Assembly (NCBI RefSeq): GCF_003058465.1
Contig: NZ_CP028901.1
Span: forward strand, 4,154,001-4,218,000
Length of the DNA: 64,000 nt
Source of the DNA: Orrella marina
Lineage (GTDB): Bacteria > Pseudomonadota > Gammaproteobacteria > Burkholderiales > Burkholderiaceae_B
Direction: 5' to 3'
The notes under the pieces were generated by a model. That model had not been told where the DNA came from, searched no databases, and worked only from the letters and a program-made list of their open reading frames with translations. Position numbers and translations under genes: made by a program. Below, in pieces: positions 62,515 through 64,000 of this stretch (the first letter of the stretch is position 1; each line of letters begins with the position of its first letter).

Positions 62515-62724
62515 TTAGGAAGTAAGAGTGATGAATGCCTCGTCTGCGTCTTGTGCACTGAAAAGATCGCTCCCACCCTTTTCACGTAGAACGTGTACGA
62601 GTGCAATCTTGTCGGCTCGTTTTAGCGTCGCTGCCTCACTTGGGGTCATAACGTGGTCGTCTTTCTCACCGAAGTGCAAGTTATAGGATGTTGCAATCAA
62701 CGCGTTGATTTTCAATTCGTCCAT
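62515..62724 (-). CDS. Small island protein of unknown function
   Basis: A 69-residue protein (MDELKINALIATSYNLHFGE, then EAATLKRADKIALVHVLREK) with a helical, acidic look. It is the first clear gene downstream of the operator-promoter at 63215-63243. No family recognised. Confidence 0.6.
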   Translation of the reverse strand: MDELKINALIATSYNLHFGEKDDHVMTPSEAATLKRADKIALVHVLREKGGSDLFSAQDADEAFITLTS

Positions 62725-62825
62725 GATTCTCTCCGTCCGTTGTTAATTAATGGAGCTGGATCAATAATTTGTGCTGCTCCAGTCAGTTTATCTATACCTT
62801 TTCATTTGTCATCAGGCGCGGCACT

Positions 62826-62858
62826 CATCAAATAGCCATCAAATGGCCATCAAATGAA
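62826..62858. repeat. 11-bp tandem repeat, three units
   Basis: CATCAAATAGC, CATCAAATGGC and CATCAAATGAA in direct succession, in the leader between the operator-promoter and the first clear leftward gene. The one-turn spacing suggests protein binding. Confidence 0.85.
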
Positions 62859-62915
62859 AAATGCCGCCTCGGATGACTCCGCCCCGAGCGAGATACCACG
62901 ACGCTTCGGGGCAGG

Positions 62916-63218
62916 TTGCCGACTTGCACGGCGCAATCCGGTTGGCCCGGATCGTCGTCTTCTGATTACATCGCCATCAGGTCAGCTTGTGCAGCTGTGG
63001 TTGGCGCGGCTTTCACCGTCCCTGGCTCGCAGCACTCTTTATGCGGTCTCAACTCCACAAGTGCTGGTCTGCCAGATTTCCCGCTATTGCTAATCGGCGC
63101 GGCAGGTTGTGTCGCGCGCCTGCCCGGTCGCATATCCCCAGTAGGGGCCGGGCGCGTTGTCGTCTGGTTGTTAAAGACCCTTTCGGGCGGCACATCCGTT
63201 GATGCGATGGGAGAATAG
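62916..63218 (+). CDS. Doubtful ORF in the leader region
   Basis: A 100-codon plus-strand frame from a TTG reads AQSGWPGSSSSDYIAIRSAC, then AGLPDFPLLLIGAAGCVARL. This Gly/Ala/Ser-rich composition loosely recalls the Ash-type phage proteins. It runs against the predicted leftward leader, has no ribosome-binding site, and could be noncoding. Other frames in the same stretch are also open. Confidence 0.25.
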   Translation: MPTCTAQSGWPGSSSSDYIAIRSACAAVVGAAFTVPGSQHSLCGLNSTSAGLPDFPLLLIGAAGCVARLPGRISPVGAGRVVVWLLKTLSGGTSVDAMGE

Positions 63219-63243
63219 TAAGCGTGCTAACAGAATATGTCAA
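63215..63243 (-). promoter_or_regulatory. Near-consensus sigma-70 promoter for the leftward island operon
   Basis: On the minus strand, TTGACA (63243-63238) and TACTAT (63220-63215) are separated by exactly 17 bases. Transcription would start near 63208 and run left. Both boxes are overlapped by the operator sites listed next, so the promoter is expected to be silent until the repressor is removed. Confidence 0.75.
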
Positions 63244-63273
63244 GCATGCTAACAAAAATAATTAGCACGCTTA
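63219..63273. promoter_or_regulatory. Three-site operator array
   Basis: TAAGCGTGCTAA (63219-63230), CAAGCATGCTAA (63241-63252) and the exact inverse of the first, TTAGCACGCTTA (63262-63273), have centres 22 and 21 bp apart. Site 1 covers the -10 region, site 2 the -35 region, and site 3 lies just upstream. This is the layout of phage immunity operators bound cooperatively by a dimeric repressor. No repressor gene is visible in the window. Confidence 0.75.
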
Positions 63274-63283
63274 CGGCGAGGTG

Positions 63284-63306
63284 AAAATAAAACCCGCGTC
63301 TGCGGG
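63284..63306 (-). terminator. Intrinsic terminator after the SOS cassette gene
   Basis: On the minus strand CCCGC-AGAC-GCGGG is followed by TTTTATTTT, 18 bases past the gene's stop codon. It isolates that gene from the operon further left. Confidence 0.85.
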
Positions 63307-63324
63307 CTGGATGAAATCAAGAGA

Positions 63325-63516
63325 TCAGTGCGGGTCGAGAGTACAGGCCGTATCAACCAGGCCGCGTCTGACGTCTGAGACAATTGCTCTGCGTGCGCCA
63401 TCGTCGAGTCGGTCCCATGCGTGCTCAAGTGCGCTAAGAACTGCCTCAAGCTCTGCAATCCGGGTGATGCTATGGACGATTGATGCCGCCCCTGGCGGCT
63501 CCGGTGTGGTATTCAT
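63325..63516 (-). CDS. 63-residue SOS-controlled island protein of unknown function
   Basis: The ATG at 63516 has GGAGG eight bases upstream (a start at 63534 lies before that site). The product begins MNTTPEPPGAASIVHSITRI and continues AELEAVLSALEHAWDRLDDG then ARRAIVSDVRRGLVDTACTL: an acidic helix followed by a basic helix, with no membrane segment or known motif. A LexA-type box sits inside its promoter and a terminator follows, so it is a one-gene, damage-inducible unit. Candidate roles such as anti-repressor or stress-response peptide are inference only. Confidence 0.7.
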   Translation of the reverse strand: MNTTPEPPGAASIVHSITRIAELEAVLSALEHAWDRLDDGARRAIVSDVRRGLVDTACTLDPH

Positions 63517-63569
63517 TTGCTTGGCCTCCATCATTTGATTTTGCCGACGTTCCGGCTACGTATGATAAT

Positions 63570-63589
63570 TACTGTATATCCACACAGTA
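63570..63589. promoter_or_regulatory. LexA (SOS) box
   Basis: A palindromic site of the form TA-CTGT-N8-ACAG-TA, matching the CTGT-N8-ACAG LexA consensus in all eight fixed bases. It covers the -10 and spacer of the promoter at 63573-63600, 54 bases upstream of the 63-residue gene. Confidence 0.85.
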
Positions 63590-63600
63590 ACCATGGTCAA
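63573..63600 (-). promoter_or_regulatory. SOS-regulated sigma-70 promoter
   Basis: Minus-strand TTGACC (63600-63595), a 16-base spacer and TATACA (63578-63573). The LexA box overlaps the spacer and the -10, the usual arrangement for LexA-repressed genes. Confidence 0.65.
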
Positions 63601-63708
63601 GAAACTTAGTGGTAGGGAAAGCGATGAGTCCGGGTGCGACGGGTTTCGTCGCTACATTCCGGCACTTCTTTCGGGTGGTCAGTGTTTCCCTACCCAACGC
63701 AACAGACG

Positions 63709-63733
63709 TAAAAAAACCGCTTCGGGGGCGGTT
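63709..63733 (-). terminator. Intrinsic terminator
   Basis: On the minus strand AACCGC-CCCCGAA-GCGGTT is followed by a run of seven T, 26 bases past the stop of the gene at 63759-63965. Confidence 0.85.
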
Positions 63734-63758
63734 ACATGGGTTAGGCGTTGAATTGGAT

Positions 63759-63965
63759 TTACACAGCCAAATCAAGCGGAAGGTCAGATATGTCTTTGAG
63801 GCGTTGACCATCCACCATAATCGCCAACATATCAGCTGCGTCATTGAGGCCCAGTGTTTGCAATGTCTCCTGCAACTCGTATAGGGCGAAATGGTAGACA
63901 CAGTCAATGTCGCCAGTTCCCAAAGAAATCGAAGCAAGGCGGCTTGGGGTGGGTTCTGCTGTCAC
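63759..63965 (-). CDS. Small island protein of unknown function
   Basis: A 68-residue acidic protein from a GTG at 63965: MTAEPTPSRLASISLGTGDI, then YHFALYELQETLQTLGLNDA and LKDISDLPLDLAV. No HTH or membrane segment is seen. A strong terminator follows. Upstream sequence is cut by the window edge, so an earlier start or operon partner cannot be excluded. Confidence 0.6.
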   Translation of the reverse strand: MTAEPTPSRLASISLGTGDIDCVYHFALYELQETLQTLGLNDAADMLAIMVDGQRLKDISDLPLDLAV

Positions 63966-64000
63966 GACAACTGTGTGAGGTAAGCGGCCCTTTCGATTGC

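Noticed and set aside
62966..63193. Minus-strand GTG frame of 75 codons just downstream of the leftward promoter
   Set aside because: Low-complexity composition, no ribosome-binding site and no domain. It mirrors another open frame on the plus strand, so leader sequence is more likely.

Overview
The window looks like a stretch of chromosome from a Burkholderiales betaproteobacterium, most likely Alcaligenaceae-like. This is inferred from the gene order mltD-like / gloB / methyltransferase / rnhA / dnaQ / tRNA-Val, from the TctABC tripartite carboxylate transporter, and from the many CoA-ester catabolic genes. About 54.5 kb is host chromosome. The last 9.5 kb is the integrase-proximal part of a prophage or phage-like island inserted beside tRNA-Val(CAC); it runs off the right edge.

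Layout. 1-0.57 kb: tail of a molybdenum hydroxylase large subunit and a MoaD/ThiS-like protein. 0.7-7.0 kb: Atm1-type ABC exporter, SDR, SLC13/TrkA-C permease, NADP-dependent MDR oxidoreductase. 7.2-15.1 kb: two closely similar flotillin (FloA) proteins, one in an nfeD-floA operon and one fused behind a secreted Sel1-repeat domain; between them a secreted protein of unknown function and an enoyl-CoA hydratase. 15.3-18.6 kb: tctCBA transporter. 19.4-30.2 kb: a catabolic block with an aspartate-dehydrogenase-like enzyme, a CaiB/BaiF CoA-transferase, a carboxymuconolactone-decarboxylase-like protein, a tightly coupled acyl-CoA dehydrogenase / SDR / APH-type kinase / acyl-CoA synthetase operon resembling levulinate (lva) and ACAD10/11 4-hydroxyacid chemistry, a class V aminotransferase and a PcaB-like lyase. 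30.2-44.6 kb: ChaN-like protein, YciI, benzoylformate-decarboxylase-like enzyme, SDR, a tiny lipoprotein, a decayed mazEF locus beside an IS200/IS605-type end relic, an outer-membrane protein, amidase, SulP transporter, CodA-like amidohydrolase and a split chromate transporter. 44.7-54.6 kb: fabI, a MltD-like transglycosylase, gloB, methyltransferase, rnhA, an RND efflux pair lying between rnhA and dnaQ, dnaQ and tRNA-Val.

The island (54.6-64 kb) is transcribed almost entirely leftward as a compressed run of small genes with ATGA/GTGA overlaps: integrase, AlpA-like protein, several small proteins, ssb, an Acb2-type cyclic-nucleotide sponge (anti-CBASS) and a DUF2303 protein. It seems to start from a near-consensus promoter at 63215-63243 buried in three related 12-bp operator sites. 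To its right is an isolated SOS cassette: a LexA box inside a promoter, one 63-codon gene, one terminator. One membrane-protein gene (58777-59376) points against the operon and looks like a moron.

Three otherwise intact host genes (MoaD-like, CaiB-like, TPP enzyme) each need exactly one base change in a G/C homopolymer to be full length. This may reflect sequencing or assembly error rather than biology. CRISPR arrays and rRNA genes were not seen.
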